Source: Dillenia suffruticosa
Taxonomy: Eukaryota; Streptophyta; Magnoliopsida; Dilleniales; Dilleniaceae
Assembly: GCA_033439265.1 (NCBI GenBank)
Contig: JAVTVX010000012.1
Coordinates: 7,429,001 to 7,493,000 of the forward strand
Reading direction: 5' to 3'
Length of the DNA stretch: 64,000 nt
The notes under the pieces were generated by a model. That model ran no database searches. It was not told the DNA's origin and was given only the letters and a program-made list of their open reading frames with translations. The translations under genes were made by a program, and so were the position numbers. Shown here piece after piece: positions 1-11,545 of this stretch; position 1 is the first letter of the stretch, and every line of letters starts with the position of its first letter.

Positions 1-445
1 AAGCTTGTTCTGGTTGGCGTGCCGGATAAGTCACTAGAGCTACCCATATTCCCTCTTGTTATGAGTAAGTGCAAAATTGATTTGATATTTTAAATTTTAA
101 TTTTTTTCATCGATCGATATTCGGTATTTGTTCGACTAATCCGATTTGAATACTACAAGGTCCATTAAAAGTTGGCTCTCTAGCTCGAATTGATTTGATA
201 TTTTGAGTATGATAAATTAACACAAGTTATCATAGATGGCAGGAAGGAAAATGGTTGTTGGGAGTACTACAGGAGGGTTGAAAGAGATGCAAGAGATGAT
301 GGATTTTGTGGCAAAACATAATATAACAGCAGACGTTGAGGTTATACCGATGGATTACATAAACACTGCCATGGAACGACTTGCCAAAGGAGATGTTAAA
401 TATCGTTTTGTCATTGACATTGCAAACACATTGAAGGCTGTCTAA
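1..445 (+). CDS. Cinnamyl-alcohol/mannitol dehydrogenase (CAD family), C-terminal end
   Basis: This is the 3' end of a zinc-dependent medium-chain alcohol dehydrogenase of the CAD/ELI3 type. These cytosolic NADP(H) enzymes reduce hydroxycinnamaldehydes or oxidise mannitol. Two exons are visible: 1-64 and 243-445 (stop TAA 443-445). The intron is 65-242; it begins GTAAGT and ends at the AG of 241-242, which keeps frame across a phase-1 junction. The 88 visible residues carry family C-terminal motifs: KLVLVG, the LPIFPL segment, [27 protein letters not shown] and [11 protein letters not shown]. The catalytic and structural zinc ligands and the Rossmann core lie upstream of the window. An ATG at 236 lies inside the intron and is not the real start. 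The exact substrate cannot be told from this part. The visible reading frame is intact. Confidence 0.9.
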
Positions 446-1382
446 GCTTCAAGTAACTCTTGGAGGCTTTAGATTCATGTCCCAAAAAATTAGAATGTGC
501 TAGAATTCTATGTTTAATGAATAGAACATATGATGGCGGTGCTGTATTTGTTGGAATAAACAAGTTTTTTTCGTTCTTTCTTCTTTTTCTTTTTCTTTTA
601 TATTATTGAAACAATTTGATTATAGTTATAATATCATATTAAAATAAAAAATAAAAAATAATATTAATGATTAATGCTTTATTATTTTGATAAATTATTC
701 TAATAGATTGGATTTATATAAAAAACTTATTAATACAAATATGAAAGTATAATATTATAAATTTAAAAATATAAAATTAGAAAAAAAACTTAAATATATT
801 CTAACATATTTTCTGAAATTTAATATGGTATAATGAAAATGAAAAAGAAAATTGAATAAAGGATCAAAGATTTTAGGGTTGTTTTGTAACCTAGAAAAGC
901 AATTTTTTTCTGAGCAAATTATGGATTTTCTCGATACATGTGCGAATACATGAGTGGTTATCTCAAGTACGGAGGGTAAGTTATTTTGAGTTCTAATCGT
1001 AGCTCATATCGAAAATAGTTGAATATAATTTATTCTTATGATTGAATATTAAAGAATGATTTGAATATGGATCTAATATAATATTAAAGATAGAAAATAA
1101 TATAATAATATTAAAATCTAATATTCTATTATTTTGATAAATTATTATAATAAATTAAATTTATATAAAAAATATATTATTAAAATTTTAAAAATATAAT
1201 ATTAGAAATATAAAAATAATAAAACAGATATTTTTAAAATTAAATTAATGATTTGATTTTGATATATAATATATTTTAATATATATCATGTAAATAATTT
1301 GTCTAACTATTAATACTTTTGAAAGTAATTACTAATAAATTAAAAATCAACAATCATCATCGATCGTTTTATCATCTTAATT

Positions 1383-1419
<37 letters not shown>

Positions 1420-1906
1420 TACTTCTATTTACAAAAGAAAAGTCCGGATAAAAATTGCCCCAGCGCTGACGACTTTTTGTGCACAATACTCGAGCGAGTG
1501 CGATGAAAACGATCGATGGCTTTGCTATTTATTTATTATTTTAATCCACCACCGTCGAGGTTGAGAGGGATTGATGGCTACAATATGCGACTATTTACCT
1601 ATGCTAAAACAAAACCACTCTAATAGCTTAATTTTTTATTTTGGTATTCTACTTTACTGACTCAGCGTGCATAACGTGGTTGGTTGTTGATGCTCAACGG
1701 AAAATATCTACGTAAAATATTCAATTGATATAAAGATATTCCATAAGTTCTAAAATTGTGTAAAACAATAGTAATTTTTTTGGGTTGGGGGTTGTGTTTC
1801 TTGAGGAGGCCTAACAGCCTAAAACAAAGAAGATATGGCAGGAGAAGATTAATAAAATGATGAAAAAGAATTTAAGAAATTTAATTTTTAAAAATAAATA
1901 TTATAG
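446..1906. other. AT-rich intergenic DNA downstream of the CAD gene
   Basis: This holds the presumed 3' UTR of the CAD gene and then AT-rich spacer. There is a TA-rich microsatellite at about 1385-1420. The 81-codon ORF over 1319-1564 begins in AT repeats and shows no family motif. I see no gene here. Confidence 0.6.
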
Positions 1907-4553
1907 TGTTTTAACAACGGAAAATATCAGCGCACTAGCGCGCGAGCACGAGCCAACGCAGGAGCGCGAGCGTGAGTGAGCCAGCGCACGAGCGCGCGTG
2001 AGCGTGAGCGAGCCAGCGCACGAGCGCGCGCAAGCCAGTGCACGAGCGCGGGCGGCCCAGCGCACGAGCGCACGCGGCCCAGTACGCAGCAGCGCACGAG
2101 CGCGCACGAGCCGGCGCACGAGCACACACCAGCACAGTGTACCAGCGCACGGGCGAGCCACTGCGGCCCGCAAGCCACTGTCGGCCCGCAGGCCCATCAG
2201 CAGCAAGCCCATCAGCAGCAAGCCCATGGGCCCACCAGGCCCGACAGCCTGTCCAAGCCCGCAGGTCCAATACGGCCCGCGACCCAGTTCAGTCCATCGG
2301 CCCGCCAGCCCGCAGGCCCATCAGCCGTCGGCCCGTCGACCCGCTAGCCCGTTAGCTCACTGGCCCGCAGACCAGTGAGCCCGCTAGCTGTAGCCCACGA
2401 GCCCGCGACGGCCAGTGACGGCCCGTGAGCTCGTGACAGCCCACGAACCTCTACGCAGGTAAATGACTTAGGGTTTTGTTTCGGATCTATGTGTTTAGAT
2501 CTAACAAATAAACCTTGTTTTAATAGGAAACCCTACAGACTTTGGAGTGACCGAAGCGACTTTCAGACGAGACTCGGCGCTTCGAGAAAACCCTAGGTGA
2601 GGAGATTTCGGCTCTAACTGATACATTCAATGAATCTATGATTGAATCCAAGATGAAAGGTTCTGTATATGTTTAAAGTGTAAGTAGAATGTGAATAGAA
2701 TACAAATTATGAGATGATTATTGTAACTTTGAAGGTTAAGTATAGAATGTTACAAAAACTAGATGATCTGATACGAAAGAAACGTATTATAGAATCACAA
2801 AATCATGTCGAGTGAATTCGAATAGTTCCTTTAGAGTTAAATCTTGAAATATGCATGAAAGTATCTGGATTGTAGGGTTGGAATGAAATGAGCCGTAAAG
2901 TGGAAGATATTGTATATTTCATGTCTTTCGGATAAACCCTAAAAATGCTTGAGAAATTGATATTCAATTTTGATAATCTGATTTAGGTTGATCTTTTTGG
3001 AGACTCGAGGATTCAGATTGGAATTGTTTTGAAAATAGGGAGTGACCACCCTCCCTAGAACTGTGAGTAGGACTTTGACATTCGCTGTTGATTGAAAACC
3101 ATGTTTCAAAAATACTTTTAAATGACATGTTTTTGCAAATGTCTGATTGTTAGAATTTTCGAATATTTGATGAATATTTTGTGACCTTTGGAGTGTCTAA
3201 ATTTCTGACTTTATTGATATGCATCCATGAGTTTTGATAACTGTATATTGTGCCATATTTTCGACATATTGATATGTTTTAATACTTTCACTGTATTGGC
3301 ACATGGTTTTAAATGGATTTACTTATATATTGGGCTGTATGCCCGGCCGACGTTATGATATTATGCATGGGGCTATATGCCCGGCCGATCTGGTGATGGG
3401 ATGCATGGGGCTACGTGCCCGACTGATATAATATTGTGATCCGTAACTACAAAGGACATCTGGTAGAGGCACCCCTTGTGTCCGGATACGCTTCGGCCAG
3501 AGGTATCCGCCATATTGTCATGTGTATGGGTGTCCCAGGTTGACCCTCATCGGAGAGGACGTTGAGTACGGCTCCGTCTAGTATCAGGCGGGGGCACCAT
3601 TCACGGCCGACTAGTTATATGTACATTATTATTATTTACAGGTTAGTTGGGGTAGTCTGTGACCAACATTGGGGTAGAGAGCCATTCTTTAATACTTGTA
3701 TTTGGAAAAACCCCCAATGCGTCGTCCTTGGTCGAGGTAGACCATTGTCGGGAATATTTCATTTGGCCGGCTCTTCATGACATTGATGTAAAATTTGAAT
3801 GCATATCTTGTTTTTTGATGTGTGCGTATGATATATGATTTTGAAATAATATGATCGATTTGCACACTGTGGATATTTTCTTATCTTATGCTTTGACACT
3901 CCAAGTTCACCCTCGATATTGATAGTATGATGTCAATCCCTTCACTTACTGAGTATCCTCCCATAGATACTCATCCCTCACTTTCTTTCCCACAGGATTA
4001 GTGTTGGATCGAGGAGATACCACTGGGTTTGGGTATGGATATTTTTCATCTCTTCCGCTACGAGAATTGGTGATATTGTTATGTATTGGAGATTTTAGTT
4101 TGACCATTCCATTTATCTAAATTTTTGGGATGACTGTATAAATTATGGACTTTTATTCGTGAAACTTTCGTGTTGATTATTTTATTGCATTGAGACATTT
4201 GTAAATATTTAAAAATGACTTAAGAATTTATTTTATATATGCGTAGAATTTAAATCCGCTCGGTGTGACGGCTGCTCATGCTCTAGTTGGGCATGACAGT
4301 AGAGGTCTGTTGCTAGGACTGCTAGAAACTTATAGTTTTGCGTTGTTCTGGATGTTGGCTGTGGTATTTGTTGAATTTGGAGAGACTGGGATGACCAATT
4401 GTTTATTTTTACTGGATGAATGTCATATACAGGTGAAATTGTACATGGGAAATCTCTGATTTATGGGGAGATTTTGTTCGATTTTCTGTAAAAATACAGC
4501 CGGTATCCAGGGATAACGGGCGGTTGTTCACGATCCCGGTTCGGGGCGTGACA
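1907..4553 (+). mobile_element. Probable long solo LTR of a Ty3/gypsy (chromovirus-like) element
   Basis: The segment starts TGTTTTAACAACGGAAAATA and ends CCCGGTTCGGGGCGTGACA, giving TG...CA termini. The GGGGCGTGACA end is typical of long Tekay/Del-type LTRs. Inside are a GC-rich low-complexity island (1930-2460), a thrice-repeated GGGCTAYRTGCCCG-type motif at 3330-3425, and no gag or pol reading frame. At about 2.65 kb it would be a long LTR. No second copy flanks it, so a solo LTR left by recombination is inferred. The five bases on each side (TATAG and AAAAG) do not match well, so the ends are provisional. Orientation is inferred from the terminal sequence. Confidence 0.55.
1930..2460. repeat. 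GC-rich low-complexity island within the LTR
   Basis: Degenerate tandem units of the form AGCGCACGAGCGCG run from about 1930 to 2160. They are followed by CGGCCCGCAGGCCC-type units to about 2460. Composition changes abruptly from the AT-rich surroundings. Several overlapping ORFs on both strands exist only because stop codons are rare in this composition. Confidence 0.85.
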
Positions 4554-4869
4554 AAAAGCAGGAGAACCCAAACAATGGCACTTTGATTTAGCACAAGGAT
4601 CTTTGTTTGAATATAATTTTTTAATTTAAAGAGTGTTTAATAATAATTTAAAATAAATTAATTAAAATATAATTTTAAATATCAAGAAAAAATCGTTTCG
4701 ATGAGATGCGCCTTCACGATGATCACATGGTTTATTAGGATCTTCACGTCAACATTGTGTTTTCCCACGTCATCAATCATCTTTTGTGTCTGTTTCATCC
4801 CCCCATTATAAAGGACATTAAAATTAATTTACACTGATCAGCATGGAGTAGGGCTCCATTTTCTTTTTT

Positions 4870-5320
4870 TTTTCATTTTTACCAAAGCTAGGGGCACAGG
4901 AACGGATGCTATCCCAATGGTCCTGTGGGCACCAACCATAACTGGCTTTCCAGTGGTTTTGAGTAGACCAATTAATGGCTACAAAGGATGGGATGTAGAT
5001 CCCGAATCTATAATACCATTCATTATCCCCATAGCACCCTCACCAACAGATTCAACAAATTCAACAAATATATTAGAAAATTTTACGTGCAACAGTTCAG
5101 GCTCATGGCTAACCAAAAATGCTTCAGCACCCAGATGTCCTAAGGCTTCATCCTTCTTACTTGGAGTAGTACCAGGTATGGTCACTTTTTTTTTTGGGTT
5201 GTATAAAAATTTGAATTTAAAATCATCAAATTGAATGAGAGATATTTATATCACTAAATTATCCCTTTCAGGACCAAATACAGTCACTTTCAGCCCTAAC
5301 AAATTCTTGCTGGAATTTTA
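4870..5320 (-). pseudogene. CAD-family dehydrogenase pseudogene fragment
   Basis: Read on the minus strand this is the cofactor-binding and C-terminal part of a CAD-type dehydrogenase. Visible motifs in order are LKVTV (about 5280), SKKDEALGHLGAEAFLVS (about 5100-5160), a MNGIIDSGSTSHPL segment ending at 4982, then after a TAG codon (4981-4979) PLIGLLKTTGKPVMVGA. It is broken in several ways. The TAG replaces a leucine codon of the family motif. About 100 bp of non-coding sequence separates LKVTV from a second similar VTI segment. Similarity fades below about 4920, and everything upstream of the cofactor domain is missing. It lies antisense to the functional CAD gene about 4.4 kb away. The plus-strand ORF over 4917-5234 is its shadow. 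Confidence 0.85.
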
Positions 5321-5728
5321 ATAGCTTTCCTCCGTATTTATATTTGTTAGACTTGAAGGGTGAAGGAGGAGGCAAAAATTGCTCCCCCTAAGATTAAATA
5401 TATGATATATATTTCTAATTTTAAAACTTATTAGTAAAGATTATAATCCTCATTAAATTTTAATGTTTTACTCTTAATGGACGCGTGATAATTTATTTTA
5501 TCATACCTACTCTACCTGAACTTCTAATATTATATTTAATGAATTTTAAAAATATATAATAAAAATTATGATTAGAACATGGTGTTTTTAATGTATTCTT
5601 TATGTTGGTTTTAAAATATATCGACAAATAAAATTCTCATGCATAAAATTCATATATCCAAGTTGTCTTAAAACTGTTATGATTGGGTTTTCTAGATCTA
5701 GAAGAGTTACAAAAGTTGGATCGCTTTC

Positions 5729-5794
5729 TTTGTTCCAAAATCCAAATGTCTTTGTTCCACAATTCAAATATCTTTATTCTATAATCCAAATGCC
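5729..5794. repeat. 22-bp tandem repeat, three copies
   Basis: The units are 5729-5750, 5751-5772 and 5773-5794. The first reads TTTGTTCCAAAATCCAAATG plus TC; the other two diverge by a few bases. Confidence 0.85.
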
Positions 5795-5967
5795 TTAATG
5801 CTCGATTTTCACTCTTCCAAAAAGGAATACAAATTGAAAACTTATTGGGTTTCTTTCTCCCGTTCAAAACCAAAGACAACACGAAGTTTTCTTAATTATG
5901 GAGAGTTAGATTGAGAGGAGTTGAGGGGTGGTTACCCAAAAACCACTCCCTCCTCGTTTCTCTCACC

Positions 5968-6025
5968 CTTTTCAATTTTCAAATGTGAATGGATTACTTT
6001 TCAATTTTCAAATGTGAATGGATTA
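5968..6025. repeat. 29-bp exact tandem duplication
   Basis: The units 5968-5996 and 5997-6025 are identical, each beginning CTTTTCAATTTTCAAATG. Confidence 0.9.
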
Positions 6026-7194
6026 AGGTCTACTCACATGGACGGACCAGTACCATATTCCAATTTCTCTCACTCACACATGAGGACTAAACTCGTATAT
6101 AGTATATATTACAATCGAACACCAACATGTGACATGTGAGAATACTAAGAGATTTAGAGTTATATATCAATTAACAATATATAGCAGCTCACTTTCAATA
6201 TATTGATAAGGATATTGTATCTCGCTATACTCTATATTTCTTTTACTAGATACAATCAATATATCTCTAATCTCTTAAGTCAAATAATAGCATACTTGAC
6301 TTAACTCAAGTCATATATTCACAATTACATTTTTAAATAATAAATCATAAACATAATTGTCCAGTTTGTGAATACAAAATAATATATCGATCAAAAATGG
6401 TTTTTTTTTATACTACTAACTTTCAACTTTATTTTAACTGTTTTCCTATACATATATTACCAAACCAAATTATTTATGATTTTTTTGTGATATACTAAAT
6501 TAGTAACACAAAAATAAAATTTCAAAAGACAAACGAAATTTCAAAAAGTATAAATCGAGATTAAATATAAACTTCCAGATTTCACACAATAAGGTGAAAA
6601 TAGATGCACCATCTCATTACTTATATAGTCACATAAGTAGTGTGATATAAAACATATGTTATGATAGTTCCTATCTAAAGCGTATGTCTTCTTTTCTAAA
6701 AAAATAATGTATCGTAAAAGTTATAGTTTAAGTATACATAATACTTGATCTGAATTTTTCCTTATTACAAGTTCTCAAAATTTCACAATATCAAGGAAAA
6801 CTCACACATGGGTTTTAGACAAATTCAATGAATTATGGGGAATTCATTTCAATTACCACACATGTATACACAACCAGTAATTTCATCTTGGTACTCTACT
6901 AAGACAGTTTGTATGTTAATCTACCACATATTAACATTGTTGCATTTTTACATGTCATTCAAATATTAGAGACGATTTTTTGTGTGAGACAGCCAATCTC
7001 AAAAACTTATCCAATATACATTTAAACCAAACACAAGAATTTTGAACACAAGAACAAAATTTATATGTCAATGAATATGACTATTATATCATATACATTA
7101 TATATATGATTACAATTATAATCACAATCACAAATAATATTACAATCTATACAACCCAAGTTATCTAATATGTCTCATAAACATGTATCTAGAT

Positions 7195-7858
7195 ATTGAC
7201 TTTATAAAAAGAATCAACCACCATCAAATACGTAGACATATATTTCAGTGTCATTTCCCTCTTTTCAATCATGTTTCTAACAAAATTGAACTTTGTATCT
7301 ATATTTGGTTTTGTCATGAAATTTGGAGTCTCTCATGTAAGAAATAATTAATTGATTGTCACAATAAATCATCAAACTCTCATTAAATTATTTAATACTT
7401 CCAAATATTGTAAAAAACTATTTTACCAAATTCATTCTTGAATTACAGAATTACAGACTACAAATTTTGCTTCCATTGTAGAAAGGGATACATGGTTTTG
7501 TTTCTTGCTATTCTATGAGATGACGCTATCATTGAGTAAGAAAATATAATTAGAGGTAACTTTTCTCTCATTTAAATCACATCCCTAATTAGTATCCATG
7601 TATCTTTTCAATATCAGATCATTGTCTTGATCACAGAGAAAATAATCTATAGTTTCTTTCTAATATCTCAATATCCTTTTCGTAACATTCAAGTAACTAT
7701 TCCATAAATTGGATAGATACCTACTAACCAAATCCATAACATGATAAATGTCGAGACAAGTTCATGTCATAGCCTACTTCAACCTCCTAACTATACTAGA
7801 ATATGATACTGTGGATATTTCATCCATTTTTTAGGAATATTTAAACACATTTCATTGT
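7195..7858 (-). pseudogene. copia RNase H relic
   Basis: The minus-strand translation, read across several frame changes and stops, keeps the order of copia RNase H motifs. These are a degenerate DERKVTSNYIF segment, a SKKQNHVSLSTMEAKFV segment near 7480, a degenerate YCDN motif near 7345, and a KYMSTYLMVVD tail near 7205. In intact elements this domain removes the RNA strand of the hybrid during reverse transcription. It is clearly inactive here. Confidence 0.8.
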
Positions 7859-8430
7859 TTAAACTTTCGCCTTTAACCATGAGAGTATCAATGAGTTGCA
7901 GTTTTTTATTCTGAATCGTTGTAGAATCCTTTTGATATAGAACTCTTGAGATAATTTCAATAATCTCTTAGAATGATTTATGTGGATCTTAACTCCTAAT
8001 ATATAATCTGTTTCATCTATATCTTTCATCTCAAAATTGCTAGACAACTATTTCTTGATTTGAAGGATATACTCCTTGTTATTTGCGGCTAACAACATGT
8101 CATTGGCCATTATTACCAACAACAGGCAAACAAAGATAAATTTTATTATAAAAAAAAAGTTTTTTTCATAATCAACACCCTTTTTGCTGCATGTAATTTT
8201 TTATCACCAGTCAAGTCTTATATCTCTCAATATTTCCATCTATCATATGCTTAATTTTGAGAACCCACTTATCCCAATAATCATACGCCTTGGTGGGGGT
8301 TCAACCAATTGCTGAAACATGATTGGAATTTATTGACTCCAATTATATTTCCATTGCTTTTTTTCATTCATTATTGGCAGAACAAGATAGAGTTTCATCT
8401 ATATTTTTAGGTTCTTATTCATCTTCTAGA
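7859..8430 (-). pseudogene. copia reverse transcriptase relic with core deletion
   Basis: The N-terminal part (about 8165-8430) shows WSLVELPPPRR-like and IERYKTRLVIKNYMQQKGVDYE-like motifs. It jumps, within about 40 bp, to the region just at and after the catalytic YVDD motif. That motif has decayed to a MAND-like sequence, followed by MLLAANN and the block SSNFEMKDIDETDYILGVKI. About 100 residues of fingers and palm are therefore missing. The longest open piece is 7859-8047. Confidence 0.8.
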
Positions 8431-8641
8431 AAAATAATAAATGCATACCCTTCAATTTCAAAATAATGTTTGGACACCCCTTTTCTAACACTTTTCTAAA
8501 TTTGTAACTTAGTTGGATCGTTAAAATTTAAATCTCTACCATTGGAATCAATCTCTAGCTCAATTTCTCGGGATTTAAATGGTCTACTATGGACAAAGTT
8601 CTCCTCTGAATTAGTTAATTCAAACAAAAACTCCAAATCAT

Positions 8642-9500
8642 TTACGTCACATCTACTAGGAAATTCACTCTCGAGAAATGTGACCTTCCGTGATTCAATT
8701 TTATGACAGTACCATCTTGTTGTTCACCAATGAATATATAATATTTAAACTGATTAGAGTATTTAATGAAAATACACTTTCTTTTACTGGGATTCAATTT
8801 TCCAAACTTATTGGAAAAATCTAGAATATAGTCAGTTGATCCCCAATATCTAAGATCACTCAGACATGGATTTTTACGTGTCCAAAATTCATATGTTGTC
8901 ATTGGTACTAATTTTGAAGATACTCTATTCAAAATATAGTTTGTAGTCAACAAGTCATCTCCCCTACCATGCACCATCATGGATCTTATCGTATCTAATA
9001 TTATCCTATTTTTTCTCACTACAATACCATTCCGTCGAGGTGTACAATGAATGGTCAAATGTCGAATTCTCTCTTTCATTATACAAATACTTAAATTGAT
9101 CTGATAGATAATCACACCCTCTATCAAATCTCAAAGTCCTCATATCTTATCAATTTGATTTTTTATCTTATCAATATAATATTTAAAACAATTAAGTGTT
9201 TTAAATTTGTGAGAAATCAAATAAAAATGACCAAAATTCATTAAATCATCTATAAATATAATAAAATAAAAAAACTCCATATTTAGTCTTTATATTCATT
9301 AGACCACAAATATCTGAATAGACAACAATAAGGGAAATTTAGCCCATATAGTCTTTCCAAATGGTTTCCCCATCATTTTGTCGGCAAGACAATGTTTACA
9401 CATTGATAAATCAACTTTTGTGAGTGAACCCAATAATTCCGCTTTCACTAGTTAATTTATCTTATCTTACCCTATGTGATCAAGTCTAGAATGTCATGTC
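8642..9500 (-). pseudogene. copia integrase and GAG-pre-integrase relic
   Basis: The open stretch 8642-9127 is the second half of a copia integrase. It has TPRRNGIVVRKNR (usual TPQQNGVAERKNR), YILNRVSSKLVP, TTYEFWTRKNPCLSDLRYWG, and KRKCIFIKYSNQFK followed by a GEQQDG segment. The upstream GAG-pre-integrase zinc region is recognisable at about 9340-9500, with CKHC and a KPFGKT tail. The part between, which would carry the first catalytic Asp residues, is scrambled by indels. Confidence 0.8.
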
Positions 9501-10094
9501 ACATCAACAATATTTGCATTACCATAGGAATAAATATTTAACGAAAAACAACGGTCAACATAATAATTAAACATTTGTCCATCACATTACAAAATAATAA
9601 AATCATTTACAAACTGTCCAAAACTAAAATACTTGTCACTCAAATACGTATTAACTCTTTCTCTTTGAAAATTCAAAATATAACTAAATTTTAAAAGAGT
9701 AAGAACAAATATTAAATTTTATCAAACTTAAATATCATAGAGAATGAGAGTTTGACTATTTTGTAACTACAGTTTACAAATGTCAACTCCTCTAATCTCT
9801 ACTCTTACATTGTTCTTCACATGAATCCATATCATACCAAAAGGCATTCGATGAAAACCCACAAATGCCTCTTTTGTGATCTATCTTCAGTCTCCTTTTC
9901 TTACTTACTTTTGTTCTAATTCCTTAAGCTTAGAGTCTAAGACTTTCTTGCAACTAGGCTTTGCAACAAAAGCATTAATTGTGGATTTTGTAACACCAAT
10001 CTACTCATCCTCAAGCTTAACGGATAAGCAGTTTTTGCAAAAGTCTTCACACTATTATTATGAATCAAATTGGCTTTCAAGTTCTTCCACTTGT

Positions 10095-10565
10095 TAGAAA
10101 ATGATCGGATCAAGAATTGAACTTACTGTTCATTAGAGAGAATGACCAACTAACTACAACTTTCTAATCATGTTAGATATAATCCTTAAATACTGTTTGA
10201 TGCTATGATTACTTCACCTATTATAGGTATCAAACTTTATTATCAGTTGCTTAAAACGAGTCACACTGATACATGTATATTTCTTCTTGGGGTACACCTA
10301 GTTGTCATAAGCAGTCACATTTTGCTTACACTTGGGTATCATGTTATCAATCATAGATCTGATCAGAATCGCTCGAGCAGTAGAATCTCTCTTAATCCAT
10401 GCTTGATAAGTATCTTGATCTCTCATTTACTGAATAGTAATGCCTACATCAAGGTCATACATCACATGGATGATGTCATTTAAGATATCTTACTCTTTCA
10501 ACACATACTAGATTTTGTGGCATTGTATCTCATAATTGTCGTCATTCAATTTTTCACCATTATAT
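10095..10565 (-). pseudogene. copia gag relic
   Basis: Minus-strand translation gives a degenerate start (LYNGEKLNDDNYEI), then YQAWIKRDSTARAILIRSM near 10350-10410. RFKQLIIKFDTYN and ISNMIRKL blocks follow near 10170-10250. These match the order of the copia gag (UBN2-type) domain. Several in-frame stops are present. Confidence 0.7.
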
Positions 10566-10595
10566 AAGTCCACTCTAATAAACTTTGATACTATG

Positions 10596-11106
10596 GTCTG
10601 GATTTTTAGATGGGGCTTACATAAGTATTCATGTTGATATGATACACATAATTTTGTACTTTAAAATTAATATTTATGACATATCAACATTAGATATAGA
10701 ATTAAAAGTTTCACTAAATTCTTAATCATTATTTATGGTCATAATGTGTCACCATCATAAATTTAATTTAGATATACAAGATTTAATAGATTTTATATGA
10801 GAATTACTTAAATTTTTCTAACTAAAAAACATGCTACTTAAATATACAAAGTATTTAAATAATACCACAATTTTACATGAAAATTATTCAAATTCTACTA
10901 ATCTAAAATTTCATTCCAGAGACCCCATTTTCTTTTTGCATACATAATCATACAAAAATAAGAAATACAGCCAATATATGTTTAATAGAAACTTTATATT
11001 ACAAATGTTAAAAGTTTATCTATTACATGATTATGGTCCTAATAGACAGTCACAATATGCAAAAGAAAATATGCAAATTTATTATCTGAATTCAAGACAA
11101 ATCAAT
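10596..11106. other. AT-rich DNA where the 5' LTR of the copia relic is expected
   Basis: AT-rich sequence with no ORF of note. Its position directly upstream of the primer-site relic suggests a decayed LTR, but no matching copy was found on the other side of the element. Confidence 0.35.
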
Positions 11107-11536
11107 TCAAGATATCATGTTTACAATTTTCTTAATTAGTCTATCGGTAGAAGTAAATCTTCTTACAGCATGTGGAGAACTATTTATACTTTTGGATAGT
11201 TTTTTCTTCATTTGGGTCTCTATGTTCTTGACTTCCCACATTTTTATCAATATTGGTCTCACATCATTAAGAATCATGCGCACGTTCTTGGCAATCAATC
11301 CATCAATCAAGTTACCCAGTAAGAAGGTAGGAAATTTCTTAGTATGTATGCGCTATCTTCCAAAAGGTATGACCTAGATCAAGAAGTTCTTATCATTTTT
11401 CTACCGTGATTTTCAAATGATCTAGCAATGTATCAGATAGGTCCATCTTATAAGTTAACATTTGAGCCAACTTTATTATATGTTCCGGATTTCTCAAATC
11501 TCTATCTCTCAACCAGAGATCCGAAAGAGTGCGCAT
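11107..11536 (-). pseudogene. Unrecognised degenerate coding relic
   Basis: I do not recognise this sequence. On the minus strand an ATG at 11536 opens 47 codons (begins MRTLSDLWLRDRDLRNPEHI) that end in TGA-TAA (11395-11390). The same frame then continues for about 35 codons with further stops (ELLDLGHTFWKIAHTY). After one frameshift it joins a 67-codon open stretch (11310-11107) containing NVRMILNDVRPILIKMWEV. Residue composition is protein-like (charged, alpha-helical, few repeats), unlike the AT-rich noise nearby. It looks like one exon of about 150 codons that has decayed. It could be host-derived or from a transposon. Confidence 0.45.
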
Positions 11537-11545
11537 GATTATCAC

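Larger units (their letters stand above)
5321..7194. other. AT-rich DNA beside a copia relic
   Basis: No coding sequence is recognised. Two short tandem repeats are described separately (5729-5794 and 5968-6025). The part next to 7195 is where the 3' LTR of the minus-strand copia relic should lie, but I could not match it to a partner LTR. Confidence 0.5.
7195..10595 (-). mobile_element. Decayed Ty1/copia retrotransposon internal region
   Basis: On the minus strand the domains run in copia order gag, GAG-pre-integrase, integrase, reverse transcriptase, RNase H from 10,560 down to 7195. A degraded tRNA-Met-type primer site (TAGTATCAAAG, compare TGGTATCAGAG) sits at about 10580-10590, directly upstream of the gag homology. 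Stops and frameshifts occur in every domain, so it cannot be autonomous. I could not identify its LTRs. The domain pieces are listed separately. Confidence 0.85.

Noticed and set aside
1901..2378. Six overlapping ORFs of 83-126 codons on both strands
   Set aside because: All come from one GC-rich low-complexity tract. The translations are simple Ala/Arg/Ser/Pro repeats in every frame, with no domain.
1838..4566. GCAGGAGAA present at 1838-1846 and 4558-4566, as a target duplication of the solo LTR
   Set aside because: Neither copy touches the TG...CA ends (61 bp and 5 bp away), so it is probably chance.
4917..5234. Plus-strand ORF of 105 codons
   Set aside because: The opposite strand carries a recognisable CAD-family relic; this frame is its shadow.
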